Assembly (NCBI RefSeq): GCF_034259425.1
Contig: NZ_JAXIVU010000001.1
Location: 317,162 to 381,161 of the forward strand
DNA from: Denitrificimonas halotolerans
Lineage (GTDB): Bacteria; Pseudomonadota; Gammaproteobacteria; Pseudomonadales; Pseudomonadaceae
Direction: 5' to 3'
Length of the DNA: 64,000 bases
Shown: positions 53,230-62,774 of the stretch, piece after piece
How positions within the stretch are numbered: position 1 is the first letter of the stretch
Layout of the letters: each line of letters opens with the position of its first letter
Notes under the pieces: generated by a model
The model's input: the letters and a program-made list of their open reading frames with translations, nothing else
Database searches by the model: none
Told to the model about the DNA's origin: nothing
Position numbers and translations under genes: made by a program

Positions 53230-54459
53230 ATGACTCAGTCATCAGAAAAACCAGAAACCACAACGGATAAAAAAACAGCTGATGCAGCCAAACAAGACAA
53301 TGCCAAAAAGTCTGAACAGACTGCAAATAAACAGCAAAATAATAAACAGCAAGCCGGTCAGCAAAAAGTGACCTCACAACAGTCAACACCCCAAAACAAA
53401 AAACCTGAAGAAAAGTCTTCATCTGGTAAGGGCATCGCTATTCTTGCCCTTATTATCAGTTTAGGTGGCTTAGGTGCTGGCGGCTGGAGCTTGATGCAAA
53501 ACCAAGGTTTTGTTGACGGCTCTTCTAAACAAGAGCAGCAGCAACAAGCACTAGAGCAAGAACTAAGCAACATGCGTGAACAAAATGCTGAACTAGTCAA
53601 ACGTGAGCAACAACTTCGAAATGCCCTAGCTCAACTACCTTCCAGCACTGAACTTCTGCAAGGGCGTGAGCTAGTTGCTGATTTACAAGCCGAACAACAG
53701 CAACTATCGCAGCGCCTAGACAAGGTACTTGGTGCAAGCAGACAAGATTGGCGTTTAGCCGAGGCTGAACACTTATTGCGGATGGCTAGTTTACGCTTGC
53801 GCGCATTACATGACACCAATAGTGCCCGCTACTTGCTAGAAGCAGCAGACCAAATTTTACAAGCTCAAAATGACCCAGCTGCTTTTGCCGCTCGTGAACA
53901 GCTTGCCCGCAGCATCGCAGCCCTACGTTCCAACAATACAGTTGACCGCACTGGTTTATTTGTCAAACTGGGTGCATTACACCAACAGGCGAGCCAACTC
54001 ACACACTTAGCACCTGAGTTTGTCAAAGGCAAAGGCGAACAAGCTGAAGTTTCTTCTGGGGACGGCGCTGGTTATTGGGCACAATGGTGGGAACAAATTT
54101 CACGCTACCTACGCGTGGATTTTAATGCCAGCGAACAAGTACAACCTTTATTAGCTGGACAAAGCCTCACTCAAGTGCGCTTAGCCTTAGGCTTGGCTTT
54201 AGAGCAAGCTCAATGGGCAGCTCTCAACGGTGCAACCGAGGTATATCAGCAAGCGCTACAACAAGCGTTGGCTATTTTGAATGCGCACTTTAGTGAGAAG
54301 GATCCTAATGTAAGCGGCCTACGCGAACAAATTTCTGAGCTGCACGAACAGAAAGTGAGTCAAGAACTACCAGACCTTAACAGCGCTTTAATCACATTAG
54401 AAGCCTATATTAATACCCGCTCAAGCCTAAAAGAGCCTAGCGAAGAGGAGTCTAATTAA
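53230..54459 (+). CDS. hemX: HemX, uroporphyrinogen-III C-methyltransferase-like protein
   Basis: A 409-residue membrane protein. A disordered Lys/Gln-rich cytoplasmic N-terminus (residues 1-75) and a transmembrane helix (GIAILALIISLGGLGAGGW) precede a coiled coil rich in Gln/Glu (QQQALEQELSNMREQNAELVKREQQ). The conserved HemX block WRLAEAEHLLRMASLRLRAL follows. Despite the name no methyltransferase motif is seen; it probably scaffolds heme synthesis or membrane complexes. Ends 2 bases before hemY. Confidence 0.93.
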   Translation: MTQSSEKPETTTDKKTADAAKQDNAKKSEQTANKQQNNKQQAGQQKVTSQQSTPQNKKPEEKSSSGKGIAILALIISLGGLGAGGWSLMQNQGFVDGSSKQEQQQQALEQELSNMREQNAELVKREQQLRNALAQLPSSTELLQGRELVADLQAEQQQLSQRLDKVLGASRQDWRLAEAEHLLRMASLRLRALHDTNSARYLLEAADQILQAQNDPAAFAAREQLARSIAALRSNNTVDRTGLFVKLGALHQQASQLTHLAPEFVKGKGEQAEVSSGDGAGYWAQWWEQISRYLRVDFNASEQVQPLLAGQSLTQVRLALGLALEQAQWAALNGATEVYQQALQQALAILNAHFSEKDPNVSGLREQISELHEQKVSQELPDLNSALITLEAYINTRSSLKEPSEEESN

Positions 54460-54461
54460 TC

Positions 54462-55712
54462 ATGAAGCGCACCTACCTTATTTTGCTTGTGGTTGTAGCG
54501 ATCGCTGCGACACTGGGCATGTTTATTGCTGAACATACAGGCTATGTGCTTATTTCCTGGAAATCATTCCGTTTTGAGTCAAGCCTCTGGGTGTTCTTGG
54601 CTGTTCTTACTGCCATATTGGCCATACTTTACGGTATACGTACCCTCATTAAGATGATCTTGATTTCTACAGGACTGATAAACCCCTGGTCAAACCGCAA
54701 CCAGAATCGCCGCTTACGTTATGCAGCAGAACAAGGCTCATTAGAGTTGGCACAGGGTAACTGGAAAAATGCTTTACGTCATTTACGTCGTGCAGCACAA
54801 GGTGAACGCCAACCCCTAGTCCATTTTCTAGGCGCAGCTAAAGCAGCAGAAAAGCTTGGTCACAGCGAGGAGGCTGATGAACTACTAGAGCAAGCATTAA
54901 TGAAGCAACCTTCAGCCGAAGTGGCCATTGCACTAGCGCATGCTGACTTACAGCTCGAACGTGCTGACGATGCAGGAGCGCAAGACACTCTTGAGGCGAT
55001 GCACGAGCTGCATCCAAACAATCAAGAAGTTCTCTTACGCTTACAAGCACTTTTGCGTCAACGTCAAGACTGGTCAGCACTCATCGGCTTGCTACCTGCT
55101 TTACGTAAATGTAAGCGCATCAGCAATGAGCAACTACAAAGTATTGAGTATCAAGCTTGGTCTGGCCGCCTAGCAACAGCCACTCAAGACAATACCCATG
55201 CCAATACTGAAGCAGCTTTGCAAGCTTTGAATACAGCATGGCAAAGTCTCTCAAATAAACTGCAGCAAGATCCTCAACTGGTCGCGGCTTATGCTACTGA
55301 ATTGCTACGTTTAAATGATCATGAGTCAGCTGAGTCAGTCCTGCGCCATGCCTTACATGGCACGCTTAATGATGATTTAATTGAACTCTATGGCCGCGCC
55401 CAAGCAAAAGATACGGCCCGTCAGCTACAACTGGCAGAGAGCTGGCTTAAAACGACGCCGGACAATCCAGTTTTACTACGTGCTCTAGGCCGTCTCAGTT
55501 TGCGTAACCAATTATGGGGAAAAGCCCGTGACTATTTCGAAAGAAGTCTTAACTTGCATCGTGAGGCCCATACCTGCGCAGAATTGGCACGTTTACTAAG
55601 CCACTTAGGCGATACTCAGCGCAGCAACCAATTGTTTGCTGAGAGCTTCCAACTTCTTGAGCAATCCTTACCCTCACTACCTCAACCAGCAGAGCAACCT
55701 GCGCAACATTAA
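54462..55712 (+). CDS. hemY: HemY, TPR membrane protein of heme biosynthesis operon
   Basis: A 416-residue protein with two N-terminal transmembrane helices (LILLVVVAIAATLGMFIA and SLWVFLAVLTAILAILYGIRTL). TPR repeats follow (ALRHLRRAAQGERQPLVHFLGAAKAAEKLGHSEEADELLEQAL, then DNPVLLRALGRLSLRNQLWGKARDYFERSL). It belongs to the enterobacterial-type HemY family, unrelated to protoporphyrinogen oxidase. Its exact role in late tetrapyrrole synthesis is unclear. Last gene of hemCDXY. Confidence 0.94.
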   Translation: MKRTYLILLVVVAIAATLGMFIAEHTGYVLISWKSFRFESSLWVFLAVLTAILAILYGIRTLIKMILISTGLINPWSNRNQNRRLRYAAEQGSLELAQGNWKNALRHLRRAAQGERQPLVHFLGAAKAAEKLGHSEEADELLEQALMKQPSAEVAIALAHADLQLERADDAGAQDTLEAMHELHPNNQEVLLRLQALLRQRQDWSALIGLLPALRKCKRISNEQLQSIEYQAWSGRLATATQDNTHANTEAALQALNTAWQSLSNKLQQDPQLVAAYATELLRLNDHESAESVLRHALHGTLNDDLIELYGRAQAKDTARQLQLAESWLKTTPDNPVLLRALGRLSLRNQLWGKARDYFERSLNLHREAHTCAELARLLSHLGDTQRSNQLFAESFQLLEQSLPSLPQPAEQPAQH

Positions 55713-55720
55713 CTAACCAT

Positions 55721-55751
55721 CCAGCGTGTCACACACTGCTTGACACGCTGG
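55721..55751. terminator. Stem-loop after hemY
   Basis: A perfect 11-bp stem (55721-55731 with 55741-55751) with a 9-base loop starts 9 bases after the hemY stop. It has no T run, so it may act as a weak or Rho-assisted terminator or as mRNA end protection. Confidence 0.6.
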
Positions 55752-55812
55752 GTGTATACATCTCCTTTGGCTGACGCGTACCACTCTAGGACTACTTTAA
55801 CGAGGCATCTCA

Positions 55813-56319
55813 ATGTACCCCCTTTCATCGCGCCAATTCTTTCTCTTAGGTTTTTTAGGCTCCACTGGCCTGATTGCTATGGCTTTATACCTTGAACATA
55901 TTGTTGGCTTAGTTCCTTGCCCCTTATGCCATGTACAACGTTTCGCTGTAGCATTATTTGGCGTGGTTTGTTTACTTGCAGCTGTTCATAACCCAACACA
56001 AGTGGGAAGCCGTGTATATGCTATATTCACCCTACTTAGCGCTAGCTTTGGCATAGCTGCTGCAGGGCGACAAATTTGGTTACAAGGGTTACCTAAAGAT
56101 CAGCTGCCCTCTTGCCTACCTCCTATGGAGTTTATGCTTGAAGCATTTCCTTTGCAGGAAGTAATCAGCAAAGTGCTACATGGAACAGCTGACTGTGCAG
56201 AAATAAACTGGACGCTTTTAGGACTCAATCTGGCTCAACTTAGCATGATCAGTTTTATACTGATGTTCACGCTAAGTGTTTATATTTTCTTGCAGAAAAA
56301 ACAACAGCCAGCAAACTGA
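55813..56319 (+). CDS. dsbB: Disulfide bond formation protein DsbB
   Basis: A 168-residue inner-membrane protein with four transmembrane helices. The first redox pair is in VPCPLCHVQRFAV (CxxC) and the second in PSCLPPMEF...TADCAEI. It reoxidises DsbA and passes electrons to ubiquinone. GAGG lies 8 bases before the ATG. Pseudomonads often carry two dsbB paralogues and this one cannot be assigned to DsbB1 or DsbB2. Confidence 0.93.
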   Translation: MYPLSSRQFFLLGFLGSTGLIAMALYLEHIVGLVPCPLCHVQRFAVALFGVVCLLAAVHNPTQVGSRVYAIFTLLSASFGIAAAGRQIWLQGLPKDQLPSCLPPMEFMLEAFPLQEVISKVLHGTADCAEINWTLLGLNLAQLSMISFILMFTLSVYIFLQKKQQPAN

Positions 56320-56329
56320 TCACTCAATC

Positions 56330-56359
56330 TTATGCAGGACCTAGATAAGTCCTGCATAA
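56330..56359. terminator. Stem-loop between dsbB and aspA
   Basis: TTATGCAGGAC pairs perfectly with GTCCTGCATAA around an 8-base loop, between the converging genes. T runs are weak on both strands, but the location suggests a shared terminator. Confidence 0.65.
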
Positions 56360-56370
56360 AGATATTGCGT

Positions 56371-57792
56371 TTACTCTTTTAAAGGCTCTAAACGTGGGGC
56401 GATCATATTTTCCGGACGCAAGATGTCAGCTAGCAACGCCTCATCTAATAAGTTTTCTTTACGCACCAGCTCTAATACCCCACACCCTGTTTCCAAGGCA
56501 TTCTTAGCAATACGCGTCGCATTGTCATACCCGATATACGGGTTGAGTGCAGTTATTAAGCCAATGGAGTGTTCCATTAGTGAGCGGCAACGTTCTTCGT
56601 TAGCTGTAATATCTACAATGCAATGCTCACGCAGCATATCCATCGCTCGTCGTAATAAACGAATCGAGTCAAACATCTTCCAAGCAATCAAAGGCTCCAT
56701 AACATTAAGCTGCAATTGACCTGCCTCTGCCGCTAAAGTCAATGACAAATCGTTCCCGATCACTTCATATGCAACCTGACTCACAGCCTCTGGGATCACT
56801 GGGTTTACTTTTCCTGGCATGATTGAACTACCTGGCTGACGCGGCGGCAGATTAATTTCATTAATCCCTGTGCGCGGTCCACTTGATAGTAAGCGCAAGT
56901 CATTACAAATCTTTGACAGTTTGACTGCAGTCCGCTTCAGCATGCCTGAAAAAGCTACAAAAGATCCCATGTCAGAGGTTGCTTCAATGAGGTCTGGGGC
57001 AGCTTGGATGGGATGACCTGAAATAGCGGCCAAACGCTCCACAGCAATACATTGGTAACGGGGGTCTGCGTTAATACCAGTCCCAATGGCCGTCCCCCCT
57101 AAGTTTACTGGAGTAAATAAGTCTTCTGCCAAGCTCTTTAAACGATTTAAGTCTTGATTTAAATTGGCAGCGAAAGCTTTAAACTCTTGGCCCAGAGTCA
57201 TAGGCACAGCATCTTGTAATTGGGTACGCCCCATTTTCAAGACATGAGCAAACTCTTCACCTTTATCCGCAAAAGCACCAATTAGACGCTCTAAGCTGAG
57301 TAAAAGGTCATTGTGACCTAATAGCAAACCGACCCGAATAGCTGTCGGATACGCATCGTTAGTTGATTGCGCCATATTGACATCATTGTTCGGATGCAAA
57401 AACTGATAATCACCTTTGTCTTTCCCCATGCTTTCCAAGGCTAAATTAGCAATGACCTCATTGGCATTCATATTGGTTGACGTACCCGCGCCACCTTGAA
57501 TCATGTCAACAATGAACTGATCATGATGCTTACCATCCATTAGCTGCTTACAAGCGTGACTAATCGCAGCATGCTTTTCATCGCTCAAATAGCCCAACTC
57601 TTTATTCGCATCAGCAGCAGCCTGTTTGACCATAGCTAAAGCAATAACAAAGTTTGGATAATGCGATAAAGGAACACCACTGAGGTGAAAGTTGTGCATG
57701 GCCCGCAACGTCTGAATACCGTAATACGCATCTTTGGGGACAGGTAAAGAGCCCAGTAAATCATGCTCAGAACGAAACGCTGTTGCTGTCAT
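56371..57792 (-). CDS. aspA: Aspartate ammonia-lyase AspA
   Basis: A 473-residue aspartase. EHDLLGSLPVPKDAYYGIQTLRAMHNF, GGAGTSTNMNANEVIAN, TNDAYPTAIRVGL, the catalytic-loop signature GSSIMPGKVNPVIPE and NPYIGYDNATRIAKNAL match. It converts aspartate to fumarate and ammonia. Fumarase C is related, but the N-terminal region is aspartase-like. The ATG at 57792 has AGGAG about 10 bases upstream. Confidence 0.94.
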   Translation of the reverse strand: MTATAFRSEHDLLGSLPVPKDAYYGIQTLRAMHNFHLSGVPLSHYPNFVIALAMVKQAAADANKELGYLSDEKHAAISHACKQLMDGKHHDQFIVDMIQGGAGTSTNMNANEVIANLALESMGKDKGDYQFLHPNNDVNMAQSTNDAYPTAIRVGLLLGHNDLLLSLERLIGAFADKGEEFAHVLKMGRTQLQDAVPMTLGQEFKAFAANLNQDLNRLKSLAEDLFTPVNLGGTAIGTGINADPRYQCIAVERLAAISGHPIQAAPDLIEATSDMGSFVAFSGMLKRTAVKLSKICNDLRLLSSGPRTGINEINLPPRQPGSSIMPGKVNPVIPEAVSQVAYEVIGNDLSLTLAAEAGQLQLNVMEPLIAWKMFDSIRLLRRAMDMLREHCIVDITANEERCRSLMEHSIGLITALNPYIGYDNATRIAKNALETGCGVLELVRKENLLDEALLADILRPENMIAPRLEPLKE

Positions 57793-57917
57793 ACCCCACA
57801 CACTCCTAGAACAAAATTTTATGAATAATCGAATAAACGAATAAACGAATCTTATGCTTTCCAGACCACTAAAGCGAATCTGCGCCCCTCAGTCACTGCG
57901 GTATAACGCCCCACCCC

Positions 57918-57926
57918 TGTGGATAA
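57918..57926 (-). promoter_or_regulatory. DnaA box (perfect 9-mer)
   Basis: The minus strand reads TTATCCACA, the strong DnaA box. It lies in the 299-base gap between aspA and the Lon-family gene. Confidence 0.65.
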
Positions 57927-58054
57927 CTCTGTGCACAGATTGTGTAATAAACTTACATCTTGGACAGTGAAATTAAGTAAAGCCTTAACCACTTGTTTTA
58001 CCAAGACTTTCTAGAGCCTTCTATTATCACCGCACGACGCAAACATCCTAAAAC

Positions 58055-58063
58055 TGTGGATAA
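58055..58063 (-). promoter_or_regulatory. DnaA box (perfect 9-mer), second copy
   Basis: A second perfect TTATCCACA on the minus strand, in the same orientation and 137 bases from the first. It is just beyond the 3' end of the Lon-family gene. Confidence 0.65.
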
Positions 58064-58091
58064 CTTAGTAATATTTTGTTAGTTGCAATAA

Positions 58092-60491
58092 TTATGTCTC
58101 AGAGGCTTCTGCTTCGTTATCAGTCTGGCCAAGCTCTGAAATAATGCGTAAACGCTCAACAACTAAAGCATTTATGCTGCCCTCAGGAAAGCAACCTTCA
58201 GCGTTTACAGCACCCGCCTCTACACCGCTTAATAAGCTCAGCGCTTGATCTACATGTGTGACAGCGTAAATATGGAATTGCCCCTCTTTTACCGCTTCAA
58301 CAACAGTTTCGTTCAGCAGTAAATTAATAATATTTGAACATGGAATAATGACTCCTTGATCACCGTTCAGGCCACGTTTTTGACACAGTTCAAAAAAACC
58401 TTCAATTTTCTCATTTACGCCACCGACGGCCTGTACTTCACCAAACTGGTTGATCGATCCAGTAATCGCAAAAGACTGCTTCAGCGGTATACGTGATAGC
58501 GCTGAAATTAATGCACATACTTCACCGAGCGAAGCGCTATCACCATCGATATATCCGTACGACTGTTCAAGTGCGATACTGGCTGAAATCGCCAAAGGAA
58601 ACTCCTGCGCATAGCGGCTACCCATATAACCAGTCAAGATCATGACACCTTTAGAGTGGATCGGTTGACCTAAACTCACTTCTCGCTCTACGTCGACAAT
58701 ACCGCTACTGCCAGGGTAAACCGAAGCAGAAATACGTGCAGGCATTCCAAAAGCAGTGTCACCCATGGCCAACACAGTTAAACCATTACATTTACCTATC
58801 GCTGCCCCTTGAGTATCAATCAAAATTACCCCGGACAGCATATCGTCCATAATCCGTGTAGAGACACGCCCTGTTCGTTCAATACGAGCAGCAATAGCAT
58901 TATCAATGTGCACAGCATCGGTGAGCTCTGCTCCTAAACTGTCTCTAAAGAAATCAGCCTCACTGACCACCTGAAAAATATCCGCTAAGCTGGCTGTCAT
59001 GCGCTCTTTATGTTCTGCTAAACGAGCGCTATAACGTGCCAACTGCTTCACAGCTTCGCCAGTTAATGGAGCCATACCTTCTTCAGTAGTACGGGTATGC
59101 AGCAGCTGAGCAAACTGCCCTAAAGTGTCGTCAGCAAGCGGAATATCGCCATCAAAGTCCACCAACAAACGAAACATTTCTTGAAAATCAGGATCTAGCT
59201 GCTCTAACGCGTAATACAGCTGACGCGAACCAATCACCACCACCTTAACTTGCAAAGGAATAACTTGTGGTAGTAACGTCGCCGTTGCAATACGCCCTAG
59301 CTCAACCAGAGGTGACTCCATTTTTAACTGTCGAGAATGTAAAGCGCGCTTCAGTGCCTCCCAGACAAAAGGCTCAGTTAAGAGCTTCTCTGCTTCTAAA
59401 ATTAAATACCCACCATTGGCGCTGTGTAATGCACCAGAGCGTAACTGACGGTAATTGGTATATAGCACGCCCTGTTCGGTACCATATTCAATGCGACCAA
59501 ATAAATTATCGTAGGTTGGATGAGACTCAAATACGACCGGAGCACCTTCACCAGGCGTATGCCCAATGATTAAATTTGGACTGTACTGTTCCTCTAGTAA
59601 CTTGCGCGCTACCGCATCACTATGATCCGCATCGACCAACTGTTCCACCACTGTTTTCAACAGATTCATTTGCATCGCTTCAAGGTACTCAACAACACTT
59701 GAGTGTTCTGCATACTTGTCCATCAAAGGTGCCAGTAAAGGCTTAAGTGCGGCAGCAATTGTTTCTTCATTCAACTCACGTAATTCGTTACTGGATTCAC
59801 GCTTCCACTGCGGCAAACTGGATAACTCTTTATTGAGCTGCTCCTCTAACTCAGAGATATCTGCATGAAACTGTTCGCGTTCACTTTCTGGACGCTGAGC
59901 GAACTCCGCTTCATCTAAGGCTTTACCATCATGCATTGGCGTAAAAGCAATATTCATGCTGTCACGATACAAGGCGATATTTTTCTCTAATGCAAGCTTT
60001 TCAACGACATCTAAAGCCCGCTCATAGCGTCGATTAAAACCACGATCAATCGCACTTTTTTTCTGTTGCCACGCTGGAGTTTCAAATACGGCTGGGAAGG
60101 TTGCAAGTAAATTACCAAGTAAAGTATCAATATCCGCGCAAAACCGGCTCCCCTCTCCTGCTGGCAATTCAATGGCATGCGGCTCGCGCACGTCATGAAA
60201 GTGATTTACGTATAGCCAGTCAGAAGGTGTGGCACGTTTTTTAGCTTGCTCAGTTAAGTAACGTTTGGCATAGGAAAAACGTCCGGTACCGGGTTCGCCC
60301 ATAATAAAAACGTTATAGCCTGGACGTTGCATAGAGACACCAAAGTGCAATGCTTGGACAGCTCGCGATTGTCCTAGCACACCTTCCAACGGCTGCAACT
60401 CTGCAGTGCTGGTGAAGTTAAAGTGCCCATTAAAGTTACGTGTTAACTGATCAGGGGATAAAAGCTGTGCTTTAGCAGTTGTATCAGGCAT
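58092..60491 (-). CDS. Lon-family ATP-dependent protease (AAA_32 type)
   Basis: A 799-residue Lon-like protease of the group with an AAA_32 N-terminal module. The Walker A-like loop is GEPGTGRFS, with Arg in the usual Lys place. A long helical middle region follows, then SANGGYLILEAEKLL. The C-terminal protease domain carries the Ser-Lys dyad: Ser in DGDSASLGEVCALISAL and Lys in GGVNEKIEGFF. Such proteins are distinct from housekeeping Lon, and their substrates are unknown. ATG at 60491 has AAGGA upstream; the frame is open to 60566. Confidence 0.92.
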   Translation of the reverse strand: MPDTTAKAQLLSPDQLTRNFNGHFNFTSTAELQPLEGVLGQSRAVQALHFGVSMQRPGYNVFIMGEPGTGRFSYAKRYLTEQAKKRATPSDWLYVNHFHDVREPHAIELPAGEGSRFCADIDTLLGNLLATFPAVFETPAWQQKKSAIDRGFNRRYERALDVVEKLALEKNIALYRDSMNIAFTPMHDGKALDEAEFAQRPESEREQFHADISELEEQLNKELSSLPQWKRESSNELRELNEETIAAALKPLLAPLMDKYAEHSSVVEYLEAMQMNLLKTVVEQLVDADHSDAVARKLLEEQYSPNLIIGHTPGEGAPVVFESHPTYDNLFGRIEYGTEQGVLYTNYRQLRSGALHSANGGYLILEAEKLLTEPFVWEALKRALHSRQLKMESPLVELGRIATATLLPQVIPLQVKVVVIGSRQLYYALEQLDPDFQEMFRLLVDFDGDIPLADDTLGQFAQLLHTRTTEEGMAPLTGEAVKQLARYSARLAEHKERMTASLADIFQVVSEADFFRDSLGAELTDAVHIDNAIAARIERTGRVSTRIMDDMLSGVILIDTQGAAIGKCNGLTVLAMGDTAFGMPARISASVYPGSSGIVDVEREVSLGQPIHSKGVMILTGYMGSRYAQEFPLAISASIALEQSYGYIDGDSASLGEVCALISALSRIPLKQSFAITGSINQFGEVQAVGGVNEKIEGFFELCQKRGLNGDQGVIIPCSNIINLLLNETVVEAVKEGQFHIYAVTHVDQALSLLSGVEAGAVNAEGCFPEGSINALVVERLRIISELGQTDNEAEASET

Positions 60492-60631
60492 TGATTTTCC
60501 TTGCAGCGAGCGGCCATGCCGCGAAGTGAACTTGGCATTCTGGCCTTGCTTGAGGTCACAGTGCAAGGTTGAAATGAAAAGAAGAGAGGTTCAATGTAAA
60601 TCACAACACAAGCTGCGCTCAAAGCTACCAC

Positions 60632-60676
60632 AAAAAACAAACACTCGTAGTCAATCAGAACAGATGACTACGAGTG
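60632..60676 (-). terminator. Terminator after the DksA-like gene
   Basis: CACTCGTAGTCA pairs with TGACTACGAGTG (60642-60653 with 60665-60676). On the minus strand the stem is followed by TTTGTTTTTT. It lies 16 bases past the stop of the DksA-like gene. Confidence 0.88.
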
Positions 60677-60691
60677 CTTGATGAAGGCGTT

Positions 60692-61018
60692 TTAAATTTG
60701 AGCTGAGTCAGCACAATTGATGCATAAAGTCGCAGCAGGTAAAGCCTCTAAGCGTGCGCTATGAATATCCTCACCGCACTTAAAGCACTCCCCATAAGTA
60801 CCTGCTTCCAAGCGCTCTAAAGCCAATTTAACTTCTTTAATTCCACTACGTGCATCTTCCAATAAACCTTGTAACACCATATCATTTTGCCGTTCAGTAG
60901 CTTGCTCAGAAAAACTTTGTGCATGCTCACGTGACAAATCTCGTTCAATGGCTGTAGCACGTTCAATATATTCAGCCAGCAATGTTTCCAAACGTTGGCG
61001 AGAATCAATGGTGGTCAT
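60692..61018 (-). CDS. TraR/DksA-type zinc-finger protein
   Basis: A 108-residue protein. A coiled-coil-like N-terminal part (RQRLETLLAEYIERATAIERDLSREH) is followed by ALERLEAGTYGECFKCGEDIHSARLEALPAATLCINC with the CxxC...CxxC zinc finger. Short DksA paralogues like this bind the RNA polymerase secondary channel; some work in zinc-poor conditions, but this one keeps four Cys. The ATG at 61018 follows GGAGAGG; the frame is open to 61078. Confidence 0.9.
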   Translation of the reverse strand: MTTIDSRQRLETLLAEYIERATAIERDLSREHAQSFSEQATERQNDMVLQGLLEDARSGIKEVKLALERLEAGTYGECFKCGEDIHSARLEALPAATLCINCADSAQI

Positions 61019-61130
61019 AATAACCTCTCCTAAATCATGCAAATCCAGTGCAGGGCTTATCGATTGTATAGGATCCATTGATTAAAGAAGTGACACTGGT
61101 CAAGCAGTTACTAAACAAGTTGGGCAATAA

Positions 61131-61165
61131 AAAACGCCCTCTGATAACTCAATAGGGCGTTTTTT
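61131..61165 (-). terminator. Terminator after gdhA
   Basis: AAAACGCCCT pairs with AGGGCGTTTT around 13 bases. It lies 29 bases beyond the gdhA stop on the minus strand and has T runs on both strands. Confidence 0.88.
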
Positions 61166-61193
61166 ACAGTACTGCGAGGTTGTTTAAGTGCCG

Positions 61194-62531
61194 TTAGACA
61201 ATCCCTTGTGCCAACATAGCATCAGCGACTTTAACAAAGCCTGCAATATTCGCACCTTTAACATAATTCACACGGCCATTTTCCATACCGTAGTTCACGC
61301 AAGCAGCATGAATTTGCTGCATGATACTGTGCAGCTTGGCATCCACTTCACCATCAGTCCACAGTAGACGCATCGCATTCTGTGTCATTTCTAAACCGCT
61401 GACTGCAACACCACCGGCATTTGATGCTTTACCTGGTGCGTACAAAATGCCTTTTTCAATAAACAAATCAACGGCATCCAAAGTTGAAGGCATGTTTGCA
61501 CCTTCTGCTACGCACATACAGCCATTTTCAACCAAAGTGCGCGCATCATGGATATCCAGTTCATTTTGCGTTGCACAAGGCAAAGCAATATCACACTGTA
61601 GCCCCCAAGGACGTTGCCCTGGTAAAAACTCTAAGCCAAAGTGCTCGGCCATTTCTTGCATACGGCCACGACGAACATTTTTCAAATCCATCAAGTAGTG
61701 CCAGTGATCGTTGTTCATACCCTCTTCAATATAAACAGTACCGCCTGAGTCAGATAAAGAAATGACCTTTCCTCCTAACTCAATCACTTTTTGCGCTGCA
61801 TACTGTGCCACATTACCTGATCCTGAAATGGCAACACGTTGACCTTCAATACGACGCTTTACACTCTTCAGCATTTCTTCAGCAAAGTACACACAGCCAT
61901 AACCTGTCGCTTCAGGACGAATTAAGCTACCACCATATGTCATACCCTTACCTGTGAAGACAGAAGTAAATTCATTGGCTAAACGCTTATACTGACCAAA
62001 CATATAACCAATTTCACGTGCACCTACACCAATATCACCAGCAGGTACGTCTAGGTTGTGGCCGATGTGGCGATACAACTCAGTCATGAAGGACTGACAA
62101 AAACGCATCACTTCGTTATCGCTTTTACCTTTAGGGTCAAAGTCAGAGCCACCTTTACCTCCACCCATTGGCAGTGAAGTCAGGGAGTTTTTAAAAACTT
62201 GCTCAAAAGCTAAGAATTTTAATACACCAAGGTTCACGGATGGATGAAAACGCAAGCCGCCCTTATAGGGACCAATAGCGCTATTCATTTGAATCCGATA
62301 ACCTCGGTTCACATGAACCTTACCAGCATCATCGACCCAAGGTACTCGGAACAAGATCACTCGCTCCGGTTCCACCATGCGCTCAATGATGCCGGCTTTC
62401 ATATAGTGCGGATTTTCCTCAAGAAAAGGCCATAAAGTACGTAGCACTTCTTCAACAGCCTGATGAAATTCTGGCTGATCGGGGTCACGCTGTTTTATAT
62501 GAGATAAAAACGCATCAAGAGTTTGGGACAT
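61194..62531 (-). CDS. gdhA: NADP-specific glutamate dehydrogenase GdhA
   Basis: A 445-residue GdhA, making glutamate from 2-oxoglutarate and ammonia. PYKGGLRFHPSVNLGVLKFLAFEQ, LPMGGGKGGSDFDPKGKS with the catalytic Lys, PAGDIGVGAREIGYMFGQYKRL and the nucleotide-binding VAISGSGNVAQYAAQKVIELGGKV are intact. ATG at 62531 gives MSQTLDAFLSHIKQRDP. The 5' region to 62731 is AT-rich. Confidence 0.96.
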   Translation of the reverse strand: MSQTLDAFLSHIKQRDPDQPEFHQAVEEVLRTLWPFLEENPHYMKAGIIERMVEPERVILFRVPWVDDAGKVHVNRGYRIQMNSAIGPYKGGLRFHPSVNLGVLKFLAFEQVFKNSLTSLPMGGGKGGSDFDPKGKSDNEVMRFCQSFMTELYRHIGHNLDVPAGDIGVGAREIGYMFGQYKRLANEFTSVFTGKGMTYGGSLIRPEATGYGCVYFAEEMLKSVKRRIEGQRVAISGSGNVAQYAAQKVIELGGKVISLSDSGGTVYIEEGMNNDHWHYLMDLKNVRRGRMQEMAEHFGLEFLPGQRPWGLQCDIALPCATQNELDIHDARTLVENGCMCVAEGANMPSTLDAVDLFIEKGILYAPGKASNAGGVAVSGLEMTQNAMRLLWTDGEVDAKLHSIMQQIHAACVNYGMENGRVNYVKGANIAGFVKVADAMLAQGIV

Positions 62532-62731
62532 AATATAAAGCCTCGGCAAACCGCACAGAGTGTGCAGTCATGGTTCTAAACCCCTCGACTTTATCAGTGC
62601 TGGGGTACTTTGTGGTAGAAAAAACTCATAAAAAAATCAAAAAATACATTTTTTAAAGCTGTTTCTAAGTTGCAATACTCACCTATATAACCATTAGTAG
62701 TATAAAAATGACTCAACAGCAAAAAAGACAG

Positions 62732-62744
62732 GTTATACTATAAC
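62732..62744 (+). promoter_or_regulatory. Zur box upstream of the DUF2796 remnant
   Basis: GTTATACTATAAC is a perfect palindrome with one central base and matches the core of the gammaproteobacterial Zur operator. It lies 30 bases before the ATG at 62775. Zinc-bound Zur would repress the operon below. Confidence 0.75.
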
Positions 62745-62774
62745 TTATAATTATTGAGCATACTGGGGATTTTT

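Noticed and set aside
57793..58091. The DnaA-box gap as the chromosomal origin
   Set aside because: No AT-rich repeats and no dnaA, dnaN, gyrB, rpmH or rnpA nearby. Only two perfect boxes are present.
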